Source of the DNA: an uncultured Parolsenella sp.
GTDB taxonomy: Bacteria; Actinomycetota; Coriobacteriia; Coriobacteriales; Atopobiaceae
Direction of reading: 5' to 3'
Assembly (NCBI RefSeq): GCF_934660935.1
Contig: NZ_CAKUIH010000011.1
Span: forward strand, 3,337 to 67,336
Length of the DNA stretch: 64,000 nt
In this document: piece by piece, positions 18,049 to 25,691 of the stretch
Layout: the number at the start of each line of letters is the position of its first letter
Numbering within the stretch: position 1 is the stretch's first letter
Translations under genes and position numbers: made by a program
Notes under the pieces: model-generated
Databases searched by the model: none
What the model was told of the DNA's origin: nothing
What the model saw: the letters and a program-made list of their open reading frames with translations, nothing else

Positions 18049-19623
18049 CTAGGAGCTCGCCATCAGGTCCTCCTTGAGGCGCATGATCTTGTCATAGACG
18101 ATGCGGTCCTCCGTGCGTCGCTCCTCGACCCACTTGAGGCTGTGCTTTACCGTCGCGTGGGTGCGGCCACCAAACCGCTCACCGATGTCCGCGAGGGTCG
18201 AGTCCGTGAGCTCTCGCGCAAGCCACACGGCGACGTGACGTGGTTCCATGAGGGTCTTGTTGCGCTTGTCTCCCACGAGGTCCGTGTGGGTGACGTTGTA
18301 CCTGGTCTCAACGAACTTCTGGATCTGCTCGATCGTGAAGGTGCGCGTGTTGGCGCCCCATTTTGCCTCGGCGATCTTCGTGATGTCCTCACGCGTGAGG
18401 GGAGACCCCCCGCGTTGCCTGTTGGCGGCCTCGAGGATGCAGACCTGGCAGAAGCTCTTGATGGTGCGAATGGACGCGCCGGAGCGCTCCGCCATGAACT
18501 CAAGGTCTTCTTCCGTGAGATCGCCATCGTAGGCGGCGTCGCCCATCTCTCGCGCGAAGTCCTTCATCCTCTTATAAAAGGTCCTGAGGAGGCCGAGTTT
18601 GAGCTCGTAGTTTGGGACCTGGATGGAGATGGTCACGCCTGAGTCGAGGCGGGTGGACACACGCTCCTCGAGGCCGAGCTCGATGGGGCTCTTGTCTGCT
18701 GCGAGCACGATCTGCTTGCCGTGGCTCGTGAGGAAGTTGAAGGTGTCAAAGAAGAACTGAACGGATCCCGCCTTCGAGCGGAACCCCTGAATGTCGTCGA
18801 TGATGAGGACGTCGACGCCGTGGTAGTTGTCCGTGAGCGCCTGCTTGACGTCCTTCGTGGTGTCCACCATCGCGGTGCTGTAGTCATTTACGAATTCCGT
18901 AGCGGTTCGATACACGCAGACGCGTTCCGGGTCGTTGACGGCGAGATAGTTCTGGATGGCCTTGAGTAGGTGAGTCTTACCCATCCCCGGGCCGCCGTAG
19001 ATAAAGAGAGGGTTATAAGCGTGGCTGCCGTTGGCGACCGCCTTTGCCGCCTGGAGAGCCATGCGGTTCTCCTCGCCCTCGATAAACGTCTCGAAGGTGA
19101 GCTCTGAATCCTCGGGTGCAATGTCTCCCACGAGGGGATTCTTCCGAGGAGCCGCCGACGCGGGCGTAACCTGTGTCGCGATGGGCTCGGCGGATGGATT
19201 CATCAGGCGCTCGAGCTCCTCGCGCGAGATGGTCGTCTGTGTCTGGTGGATATGAGGCATGGGCGCTGGCGCGACTTGGGACGCAGGCGCTTGAGGAGCC
19301 GGTGCCTGTTGCTGCGCAGCGCCGGGACGAGAAGCGGACGGGTTGCCGGAAGGTGCTCCTCCTGCCAGCGTCACGCACACGTTGAAGTGCTGGAAGGCCG
19401 CCCTTTCGAGGGCGTCTTCGATGATCGGTGCGTTTCTCTCGACGTTGCGCTTCACGAACGCGCCCTTGACCGAGATGGTCAGGGTGTCCTCCGTGAGGTC
19501 CTCCGCCGTGCAGCTGCGAAGCATGGCGAGGGTGGCGGGCGCCATCCCCTCTTCTTCGAGCATGTTCGTCACGTCGTCCCAGAGGATCTGGGCATCTGAC
19601 TCTTGGGTTGAGAGATCACTCAT
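18049..19623 (-). CDS. dnaA: Chromosomal replication initiator DnaA
   Basis: A 524-residue initiator that binds DnaA boxes and opens the origin. Domain I is at residues 1-80, then a Gln/Ala/Pro-rich linker (about 90-130). The AAA+ domain contains Walker A GGPGMGKTHLL and Walker B VLIIDDIQ. The C-terminal DnaA-box-binding helix-turn-helix includes RHVAVWLARELTDSTLADIG and GGRTHATVKHS. I placed the start at ATG 19623. The upstream in-frame ATG at 19689 lies inside a perfect TATAAT, so it is unlikely to be used. A terminator-like hairpin separates it from the upstream GHKL gene. Confidence 0.97.
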   Translation of the reverse strand: MSDLSTQESDAQILWDDVTNMLEEEGMAPATLAMLRSCTAEDLTEDTLTISVKGAFVKRNVERNAPIIEDALERAAFQHFNVCVTLAGGAPSGNPSASRPGAAQQQAPAPQAPASQVAPAPMPHIHQTQTTISREELERLMNPSAEPIATQVTPASAAPRKNPLVGDIAPEDSELTFETFIEGEENRMALQAAKAVANGSHAYNPLFIYGGPGMGKTHLLKAIQNYLAVNDPERVCVYRTATEFVNDYSTAMVDTTKDVKQALTDNYHGVDVLIIDDIQGFRSKAGSVQFFFDTFNFLTSHGKQIVLAADKSPIELGLEERVSTRLDSGVTISIQVPNYELKLGLLRTFYKRMKDFAREMGDAAYDGDLTEEDLEFMAERSGASIRTIKSFCQVCILEAANRQRGGSPLTREDITKIAEAKWGANTRTFTIEQIQKFVETRYNVTHTDLVGDKRNKTLMEPRHVAVWLARELTDSTLADIGERFGGRTHATVKHSLKWVEERRTEDRIVYDKIMRLKEDLMASS

Positions 19624-19687
19624 TGTGCGTGGATCCAAACTGTCTGGACGGCGGGTCGCCGCCCTTCTCCCAAAATGTTGAAAACTC

Positions 19688-19693
19688 ATTATA
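19688..19693 (-). promoter_or_regulatory. TATAAT -10 element of dnaA
   Basis: A perfect TATAAT on the minus strand, 65 bases before the chosen dnaA start. I see no good -35 at the normal distance; TTGCTC is 21 bases away. Confidence 0.45.
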
Positions 19694-19734
19694 TGTGAGC
19701 TTTGAGCTGAGGTGGAGCAAGTGTTGAAAACTAA

Positions 19735-19774
19735 TTCGGACGGCGGTGAAACTCTGATGTCACCGCCGCCCGAA
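19735..19774 (-). terminator. Hairpin between the GHKL gene and dnaA
   Basis: A stem of about 14 pairs (19735-19749 with 19760-19774, one bulge) and ten-base loop, followed on the minus strand by an AT-rich stretch ending in TTTT. It lies after the GHKL/winged-helix gene and before dnaA. Confidence 0.6.
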
Positions 19775-19830
19775 GCGATCCGATGCTGTTTGGGGAGACG
19801 ATCGGATATCCCCGTTGGCTCACCGGTTTT

Positions 19831-21000
19831 CTACTGCTGGATGAGCGTCATGCCCATGTTCGTGAGGAACCGCTTTTGCCCCCTCTTGGCGACTATGCCC
19901 TGGTTCTCCATCTCCCGAAGCTGGCGGCTCCAAGTTGCGTTTGATCCGCCATATGCCGCCACGAGGTCGACCACGCCCACGCTCTCGTGCTGGGCGAGAT
20001 AGGCGATGACTTGCTGCGCCCTCTCGCTGAGAGGTTCCGGATGCATTTGCTGCTGCCAAGGCATTTGCTGCTGGTAGGGAGCCTGTGGCATTCCCTGGGC
20101 GTAGGGGTAGTAGCCCTGTGGCGCGCTCTGCGCTGCCGGCCAGGCCCCGGCGCCCCATGGTTGGGGCATCTGTTGCGGATAGCCTTGCTGGTATTGGGGC
20201 ATCCCCTGCTGCTGCGCTTGCGGCTGGAACTGCCCCATGCCCTGCTGTGGATAGCCCATCATCTGCTGGGGATACTGTGCCCCTGCCTGCTGGGGATACT
20301 GTGCCTCTGTCTGCGGAGGATATTGCTGCGCGCCCTGCTGCCATCCTTGCTGATAGGGATTCTGCCCGGGTGCTGCCGCCATGCCCTGGGGCTGTTGCCA
20401 AGCCTCATTCGCCGCCTGCATCGCAGGCGCAGACCCATTCGCGCTCTCATTGGGCATCGAGATCGTCACGATGGTGCCGCAGTTGATGTTGTCTTCGATG
20501 GTGAGCGTGCCGCCGTGGTCTTCCATGTATTGCTGGGCGTAAGGAAGGCCCGACCCCACACCTCGAATGTATTTCTTCATCTCCTCCGTTGCGGAGCTGG
20601 TTCCGTATTCGAGTGCGCGGTCCTTCTCGCGGATGCCGGGTCCCTGGTCTGAGAAGCGGATGGTGTTTCCGCCATCGAGGATGGAGACGGTCGGCTCCTT
20701 GAAATATGCGTGGACGAGGTTCTCAACAACCTCGCGGATGACCGTGAACGAGATCTTGCCGCCCTGCTCCTTGGCGAGGTGCGTGACGGTCGCGGTGATC
20801 TCCTCAAGATAGGAGCGCACGTCCGACGGTTGAATGACGACCACCCTCGGCGTTGCCGCGGGGTCATCGAAGATGGCGATTCGTGTGGGATTGGTGACGA
20901 CCTCGCCAAGTTCGGGCGAGGTGGAGTTTTCCACCTTGTCTGCTCCCACGCCTATTTCCGTTGGCCCTTCTCCTACGAAGGGATAGAAGGCATCTGCCAT
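19831..21000 (-). CDS. GHKL ATPase with Gln/Pro-rich linker and winged-helix domain
   Basis: A 389-residue soluble protein of unknown function. Residues about 60-185 form a GHKL ATP-binding fold of the anti-sigma/histidine-kinase type: N-box EVVENLVHA (Asn94), G1 box DQGPGI (118-123), and G2 box RGVGSGLPYAQQYMEDHGG. No phospho-acceptor domain is present. Residues about 195-320 are a low-complexity Gln/Pro/Tyr/Met-rich tract. Residues about 322-389 look like a winged helix (ERAQQVIAYLAQ, then a WSRQLREMENQGIV helix). It lies between the candidate origin and dnaA on the same strand. I infer an ATP-gated DNA-binding regulator, perhaps of replication or dnaA. Domains are clear, function is not. 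Confidence 0.75.
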   Translation of the reverse strand: MADAFYPFVGEGPTEIGVGADKVENSTSPELGEVVTNPTRIAIFDDPAATPRVVVIQPSDVRSYLEEITATVTHLAKEQGGKISFTVIREVVENLVHAYFKEPTVSILDGGNTIRFSDQGPGIREKDRALEYGTSSATEEMKKYIRGVGSGLPYAQQYMEDHGGTLTIEDNINCGTIVTISMPNESANGSAPAMQAANEAWQQPQGMAAAPGQNPYQQGWQQGAQQYPPQTEAQYPQQAGAQYPQQMMGYPQQGMGQFQPQAQQQGMPQYQQGYPQQMPQPWGAGAWPAAQSAPQGYYPYAQGMPQAPYQQQMPWQQQMHPEPLSERAQQVIAYLAQHESVGVVDLVAAYGGSNATWSRQLREMENQGIVAKRGQKRFLTNMGMTLIQQ

Positions 21001-21414
21001 CTTTCATCCATTTCTTTCACGGCCCTAGCGGGGCTTTTCATGCTCTTTCAACAAGATTCCAACAGATGATGAAAACTTGCACAAGCTTTTTTCCACCAAC
21101 CGAAAGTTGTCAACATCTGACGAAAGATTGTTGATAACCTGCGATGACAAACCTCAAGCTGCTCGTGAAATACCTTGTCTACAGGCAAAATGTTTCACGT
21201 TGCACTGTTGATTATTTCATCCTTTGCGGATGATTTCCGCCTATTTCTGAAATGTTTGGCAACAGATTTTCTCCTCATGAAAGGCAGATCGAAAGCGAAC
21301 ACAAGGTCTTGTTGTTGCGCCCCTGGCGGACCTCACCCGTTGTGGTTTCGTGGCCAAGGCGTGCAAATGAGGTGCTTTTCTGTGGGATAACCTCGCAATT
21401 TCCCAATATTCAAA
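21001..21414. other. Candidate oriC region
   Basis: No gene is visible in this gap, where minus-strand and plus-strand transcription diverge. DnaA-box-like words are TTTTCCACC (21089-21097), TTGTCAACA (21107-21115), TTATCAACA on the minus strand (21129-21137) and TTGTCTACA (21175-21183). TGTGGGATAA at 21381-21390 is close to a reversed box with one extra base. The DNA is AT-richer than its surroundings. None of the words is a perfect TTATCCACA. Confidence 0.5.
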
Positions 21415-21444
21415 TTGACATCACGTAACCCACACCCCTACAAT
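21415..21444 (+). promoter_or_regulatory. Strong promoter of the rpmH operon
   Basis: Perfect TTGACA (21415-21420) and TACAAT (21439-21444) are separated by 18 bases, about 55 bases before rpmH. Confidence 0.8.
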
Positions 21445-21499
21445 CGGAGAGCTTGACTGCTAATGCAGTGATGAGATTTGTCACTCAGGAGGAACCACT

Positions 21500-21634
21500 A
21501 TGAAGCGTACGTACCAGCCCAATAAGCGCAAGCGCGCCAAGTGCCACGGCTTCCGTGCTCGCATGGCCACCAAGGGCGGCCGCGCCGTTCTCGCCCGTCG
21601 CCGTGCCAAGGGTCGCAAGAAGCTCACTGTCTAG
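21500..21634 (+). CDS. rpmH: 50S ribosomal protein L34
   Basis: A 44-residue basic protein, MKRTYQPNKRKRAKCHGF at the start and ending GRKKLTV, the complete L34 pattern. AGGAGG lies eight bases before the ATG. It is the first gene of rpmH-rnpA-yidD-yidC-jag and sits at the usual place beside the origin. Confidence 0.98.
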   Translation: MKRTYQPNKRKRAKCHGFRARMATKGGRAVLARRRAKGRKKLTV

Positions 21635-21641
21635 GACATTC

Positions 21642-21962
21642 ATGGAGACCATCAAGTCCAAAAGGGATTTTGAGAGGGTCTTCCGTGGTGGTAAGCGGCT
21701 CAACCATCCTCTCGTCAGACTCACTGTGAGTCCTGTCGAGGGAGATGGTGTGGGCCGCGTTGCCTATGTCGCTGCAAAGAAGCTCGGATGTGCGCCGCAT
21801 CGCAATAGGTGCAAGCGTGTACTTCGAGCTGCGGCGGCGGAGGCGGGTTTTCCGCCAGAGGGCTTCGATGTGATTCTTTTCTCGACGCCAGCGACGTACG
21901 AGGCCACCTCTCACGAGGTTGCCGCGGTACTTGCAAAGCTGAGGAAGAGAATCAACGCATGA
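21642..21962 (+). CDS. rnpA: Ribonuclease P protein component
   Basis: A 106-residue basic protein that assists the RNase P RNA in trimming tRNA 5' leaders. It opens METIKSKRDFERVFRGGKR and carries the family helix AAKKLGCAPHRNRCKRVLRAA (about residues 43-63). The family's usual R-N-R-x-K-R core is present. The start ATG lies seven bases after the rpmH stop, giving a typical family length; longer in-frame starts would overlap rpmH heavily. The stop overlaps the yidD start (ATGA). Confidence 0.93.
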   Translation: METIKSKRDFERVFRGGKRLNHPLVRLTVSPVEGDGVGRVAYVAAKKLGCAPHRNRCKRVLRAAAAEAGFPPEGFDVILFSTPATYEATSHEVAAVLAKLRKRINA

Positions 21963-22201
21963 TTACTGCGGAGAAGGATGGGCAGGGCTTTATCGCCTGT
22001 TGCCTCATCCGTTTCGTGAAGGCATACAAAAGATATGTCTCGCCCATCCTTCCTCCGTCATGCATCTATGAACCAACCTGTTCTGAGTACGCCATAGAGG
22101 CACTTCGTCGGTATGGCGCACTCAGAGGTGGTTGGCTTACCCTGTCGCGTCTTGTCAGGTGTAATCCTTTCCACAAAGGCGGCTATGACCCCGTCCCGTA
22201 A
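21959..22201 (+). CDS. yidD: Membrane protein insertion efficiency factor YidD
   Basis: An 80-residue protein with the YidD core: AYKRYVSPILPPSCIYEPTCSEYAIEAL, then RLVRCNPFHKGGYDPVP at the C-terminus. The three conserved cysteines are present. The family helps membrane-protein insertion alongside YidC. I chose ATG 21959, which overlaps the rnpA stop by four bases, indicating translational coupling. Confidence 0.95.
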   Translation: MITAEKDGQGFIACCLIRFVKAYKRYVSPILPPSCIYEPTCSEYAIEALRRYGALRGGWLTLSRLVRCNPFHKGGYDPVP

Positions 22202-22227
22202 GGACGGAACAACTGGAGGTACTTCCC

Positions 22228-22989
22228 ATGTGGGATGGAATCATCTACGTCATTGCCCAGATCCTGACGTTCATTGCGAACCTCGTCGGTGACTGGGGCC
22301 TGGCAATCATCATTCTTACGGCCATCATCCGTATTCTGCTCACCCCTCTTACCGTGAGCTCGACGCGCTCGATGGCCAAGATGCAGGTCCTGCAGCCGAA
22401 GATGATGGAGATTCAGGAGCGCTACGCGGATGATCCCCAGCGCATGAACCTCGAGATGCAGAAGTTCTACAGCGAGAACAAGTTCAACCCGCTGGGTGGC
22501 TGCCTGCCTACGCTCATTCAGATGCCCGTGTTCTTCGCTCTCTTCTCCGTCCTTCGTTATCAGATTCCCTCGAGCGCGTGCTTCTATGGCATCTTTGAGT
22601 CCCTCGCCCTCTCACCGAACGGCGCCGTTCTTGAGCTCGGCTGGGCTGGGGCTTGGCTCTACATCGTGTTCGACCTTGCCTTTGGTGTCCTGACGCTCGT
22701 TCCGATGCTGCTTAACCAGCAGGCTACCGAGTCCATGCAGGGTCAGCAGACCAAGATCATGGGTATCGTTATGGCGCTCATGATGATGTGGTTCGGCTGG
22801 TCCGTGCCCATCGGCGTTGTTCTTTACTACGTCACCTCTTCTGCTTGGGGCGTTGTCCAGCAGGTCTTCATCACTCGTAAGGTGACCGAGAAGGCTAAGG
22901 CCGAGGAGGCCGAGCGTCTGGCTAACCAGCCGGTGAACATCAACGTCGTTCGCCGTGAGCGCAAGCAGCGCCCGCACAAGAAGTCCTAG
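22228..22989 (+). CDS. yidC: Membrane protein insertase YidC/Oxa1
   Basis: A 253-residue polytopic insertase that places proteins in the membrane with or without the Sec translocon. It is the short Gram-positive form with about five membrane spans and no large periplasmic domain. The conserved RILLTPLT segment follows the first span. The cytoplasmic helices (MQVLQPKMMEIQERYADDPQRM) and GGCLPTLIQMPVFFALF are clear. The basic C-terminal tail (RRERKQRPHKKS) could touch ribosomes. A good SD, CTGGAGG, precedes the ATG. No N-terminal lipobox cysteine is seen. Confidence 0.96.
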   Translation: MWDGIIYVIAQILTFIANLVGDWGLAIIILTAIIRILLTPLTVSSTRSMAKMQVLQPKMMEIQERYADDPQRMNLEMQKFYSENKFNPLGGCLPTLIQMPVFFALFSVLRYQIPSSACFYGIFESLALSPNGAVLELGWAGAWLYIVFDLAFGVLTLVPMLLNQQATESMQGQQTKIMGIVMALMMMWFGWSVPIGVVLYYVTSSAWGVVQQVFITRKVTEKAKAEEAERLANQPVNINVVRRERKQRPHKKS

Positions 22990-23064
22990 GTCTTACGACA
23001 TATATCCGTGCAGGTCGCGCATCCTCGTTAGAAGATGCGCGACATGTCTTATCTGGAGGTAAAC

Positions 23065-23616
23065 ATGAGCGAGGAGATTGTGGAGACCGTCGAGGAGTTC
23101 GACGCCATCCGCTCCGCCTACGAAGAGACAGGCGATCTCACTGATGACCAGGTAGATAAGGTCGCAGACGCTGCGATTGAGATTCTTAGGTCTATTCTGG
23201 GGTGCTTTGGAGAGAACAATAGTTCGATTGATGAGTACGACGGCGACGAGGGCGAGCTGATTCTCGACGTCAACGGCGGTAACCTCGCCATTCTCATTGG
23301 TCGTCACGGTGTGACTCTCGATGCTCTTCAGGTTGTCTTCTCTTCCATGCTTTCCAAGAAGATTGGCTTCCACTATCCGATTGTGGTGGATATCGAGGGC
23401 TATAAGAGCCGTCGTCGCGATAAGGTTCAGTCTGTCGCTCGCAACGCCGCGTCAAAGGCCCGCAAGAATGGCCGCGCTGTAAAGCTTGCTCCGATGAATG
23501 CCTATGAGCGTAGGCTTGTTCACCTTGCGCTCCGTGGTGATGACTCAATTACCACGCATTCTGAGGGTGTCGATCCCGAGAGATGCGTTGTAATTACTCC
23601 GGTCAAACAGCAGTAA
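23065..23616 (+). CDS. jag: RNA-binding protein Jag/KhpB
   Basis: A 183-residue protein with a KH domain (ILIGRHGVTLDALQ, about residues 80-115) and a C-terminal R3H domain (about 125-180, YERRLVHLAL). The family binds RNA and affects cell elongation and division in Gram-positive bacteria. The Jag-N domain of Firmicutes is absent, replaced by an acidic N-terminus. I start it at ATG 23065, after TGGAGG; a longer frame at 23035 lacks an SD. It is the last gene before a strong terminator. Confidence 0.92.
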   Translation: MSEEIVETVEEFDAIRSAYEETGDLTDDQVDKVADAAIEILRSILGCFGENNSSIDEYDGDEGELILDVNGGNLAILIGRHGVTLDALQVVFSSMLSKKIGFHYPIVVDIEGYKSRRRDKVQSVARNAASKARKNGRAVKLAPMNAYERRLVHLALRGDDSITTHSEGVDPERCVVITPVKQQ

Positions 23617-23642
23617 GCTGTATTTGCATAGGTTCTCATTGA

Positions 23643-23669
23643 GGGAGGCTTCGGCCTCCCTTTTCTTTT
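23643..23669 (+). terminator. Rho-independent terminator after jag
   Basis: A GGGAGGC-TTCG-GCCTCCC hairpin (23643-23660) is followed by TTTTCTTTT. It ends the rpmH-jag operon. Confidence 0.95.
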
Positions 23670-24038
23670 ATCGAACGAGTATGCATTTGGATTCGTGCCC
23701 CTGATCTCGTGATCGCATCACTGAGATTATTGAGTTCGCGCGTCGTGTCTATATGTATCAGCTTCAGATGCTCCTTGTCTTAACTTCCTCGCGAGGCAGT
23801 ATGAGAAGCAATCTAATTCTGTATACAGGTTCACTCGCTCAGCACTTCCTATCTTCCTGGAAGATAATTGGATGATCTTCTGCCTCATGTTTGATGGATT
23901 CCAAATCGAGCTAATCGGCTTTGATATCTATGGAAGATATTGTCGAGTGGCTCATCTATCATTGGAACTATTGATCATCTCCCTCTAATGACAAAACTTC
24001 TTGGTTCGGGAAGTTTTGTCATAGATTGGATTCATCCT
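23670..24038. other. AT-rich gap before rsmG
   Basis: About 370 bases of low-GC DNA with no convincing coding frame, apart from possible upstream starts of rsmG at 23940 (TTG) and 23988 (ATG). In many bacteria trmE and mnmG occupy this place; I see no trace of either. The composition shift starts here. Confidence 0.5.
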
Positions 24039-24851
24039 ATGGTTGCTTCTTGGAATGAGTTTGAGAATCAGGCCTGGCTCGATTCTCAACTTTCAATTCG
24101 AGGCTCTGAGAGCGTTTCTCAGGCTATAAAACAACTTCTTGCTATGACTGATGCGTATGACATCAAACTAGGCCTTAGAGAAGCTTCTATGGCCGTACGA
24201 CACCTTCAGCTTATGCTTGCTAAGAATGAGTGCGTGAATCTCACAGCTATTAAAGAACCAGAGAAGGCACTCGTCCTTCATAGCCTTGACTCTCTTCTAT
24301 TTCTTAAGGTGCTTCAAAGTCAAAACCTTCTACTTGATAAAAATCAGAAATTTCTTGATATGGGTACTGGCGGCGGTTTTCCCGGTCTTACTCTTGCGTG
24401 TTGCCTGCCGTGTCAGGTAACGCTTTTGGATTCGGTCGGTAAGAAGGTAAAAGCCTGCTCTGAGTTTGCTGACGATTTACTTCTCTCGGATCGTGTCCAG
24501 TGTGTACATGGCCGTCTTGAGGAATATGCGAAGGTTATTCACGGTTCACAAGATGTGGTTGTGGCACGTGCTCTTGCACCTCTCGATGTTCTTCTTGAAT
24601 ATGCCGAACCTTATCTAAAGAGAAATGGTTATCTCGTATTTGGCAAAGGCATGCCTGATGTGGAAGAGCTTTCTAAGGCAGAATATGTCTCTTCCCTACT
24701 TGGTTATTCGAATGTTTCACGTGAAACATTCGAACTTCCTAACGATATGGGTCACAGAGAGATATTTGTCTATCAAAAGACATCTCGTAGTAAGGTAAAG
24801 TTACCTCGTAAGAATGGCGAAGCGCGAAACAACCCCCTGGCAAATCGCTAG
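24039..24851 (+). CDS. rsmG: 16S rRNA (guanine-N7) methyltransferase RsmG
   Basis: A SAM-dependent methyltransferase that modifies a guanine in the 530 loop of 16S rRNA. The NLTAI element, SAM motif LDMGTGGGFPGL, LLDSVGKKVKAC and VVARALAPLDVLLEYAEPYLK are all diagnostic. The start is uncertain: frames open at 23940, 23988, 24039 and 24144, and none has a strong SD. 24039 gives 270 residues and keeps the expected N-terminal helix. Near the C-terminus the NVSRETFE codons contain a perfect parS site. Codon use is much AT-richer than in yidC or gyrB. Confidence 0.88.
   Translation: MVASWNEFENQAWLDSQLSIRGSESVSQAIKQLLAMTDAYDIKLGLREASMAVRHLQLMLAKNECVNLTAIKEPEKALVLHSLDSLLFLKVLQSQNLLLDKNQKFLDMGTGGGFPGLTLACCLPCQVTLLDSVGKKVKACSEFADDLLLSDRVQCVHGRLEEYAKVIHGSQDVVVARALAPLDVLLEYAEPYLKRNGYLVFGKGMPDVEELSKAEYVSSLLGYSNVSRETFELPNDMGHREIFVYQKTSRSKVKLPRKNGEARNNPLANR
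24713..24728. promoter_or_regulatory. parS centromere site inside rsmG
   Basis: A perfect TGTTTCACGTGAAACA, the universal ParB-binding sequence. It is embedded in a 28-base perfect palindrome (24707-24734) within rsmG coding sequence. Confidence 0.97.
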
Positions 24852-24867
24852 TGTTTCACGTGAAACA
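24852..24867. promoter_or_regulatory. parS centromere site between rsmG and parA
   Basis: A second perfect TGTTTCACGTGAAACA, starting at the base after the rsmG stop codon and 24 bases before the parA start. ParB bound here could also repress parAB. Confidence 0.97.
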
Positions 24868-24890
24868 ATTGACTCAGAGAATGGAAAGCT

Positions 24891-25691
24891 ATGGGATATA
24901 AAGATGTAAAACGCAGTAATCCAAGCAAACCATCCCATGTCCTGGCGATTATCAACCAGAAGGGTGGCGTTGGTAAATCGACAACCGCAATCAACCTCTC
25001 CGCAGCACTTGGAGAAGAGGGTAAGAAGTGCCTGGTTGTTGATTTTGATCCCCAAGGGAATACAACCAGTGGTTATGGCATAGACAAGGAAGAGCTTGAG
25101 CACGATATTTATGATGCTCTTCTTGATGGTTACGAATTTAGTGAGCTCATCGTCGGAACTCCTGAGAAAAAGGTGTTTGTTGTCCCCGCAACTATTCAAT
25201 TGGCGGGTGCAGAGATTGAGCTAGTTAGCAAGATAGCTCGCGAAAGCATTCTTAAGAAGCTAATTGATAGCGTTAAGGACGAATTTGACTATGTCTTTAT
25301 TGACTGTCCTCCGTCTCTCGGCCTTCTAACGATCAATGCTCTGTCTGCAGCTGACAGACTTCTCATTCCTATTCAGTGCGAATACTACGCTCTTGAGGGC
25401 GTTACAAAGCTACTTGAGTCAATGAAGCTAGTAAAGGGTAGCCTTAATAGGGAACTCGATGTATTCGGTGTCCTTATGACCATGTATGACGGTCGTACGA
25501 CGCTTTCTAACCAGGTTGTTGAGGAAGTAAAGAAGTATTTTGGAAAGATAGTATTTAAGACTGTCATTCCTAGAAGCGTAAAGATATCCGAAGCTCCAAG
25601 TCATGGACTCCCCATTGCTATGTATGCAGCTACGAATAAGGGTGCAATTGCATACAGGGCTCTTGCAAGAGAGGTGATCCGTCGTGGCTAA
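24891..25691 (+). CDS. parA: Chromosome partitioning ATPase ParA/Soj
   Basis: A 266-residue Walker-type ATPase that moves the ParB-parS complex for origin segregation. The deviant Walker A is KGGVGKST (about residues 25-32), followed by VVDFDPQGNTTSG and the Walker B region YVFIDCPPSLGLLT. The C-terminus shows the family's DGRTTLSNQVVEEV and PRSVKISEAPSHGLP blocks. The ATG has GGAAAG upstream. Its stop overlaps the parB start by eight bases. Confidence 0.97.
   Translation: MGYKDVKRSNPSKPSHVLAIINQKGGVGKSTTAINLSAALGEEGKKCLVVDFDPQGNTTSGYGIDKEELEHDIYDALLDGYEFSELIVGTPEKKVFVVPATIQLAGAEIELVSKIARESILKKLIDSVKDEFDYVFIDCPPSLGLLTINALSAADRLLIPIQCEYYALEGVTKLLESMKLVKGSLNRELDVFGVLMTMYDGRTTLSNQVVEEVKKYFGKIVFKTVIPRSVKISEAPSHGLPIAMYAATNKGAIAYRALAREVIRRG

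Noticed and set aside
21191..21206. parS-like TGTTTCACGTT in the candidate origin
   Set aside because: Only the left half matches; the right half lacks GTGAAACA, so I do not call it a ParB site.
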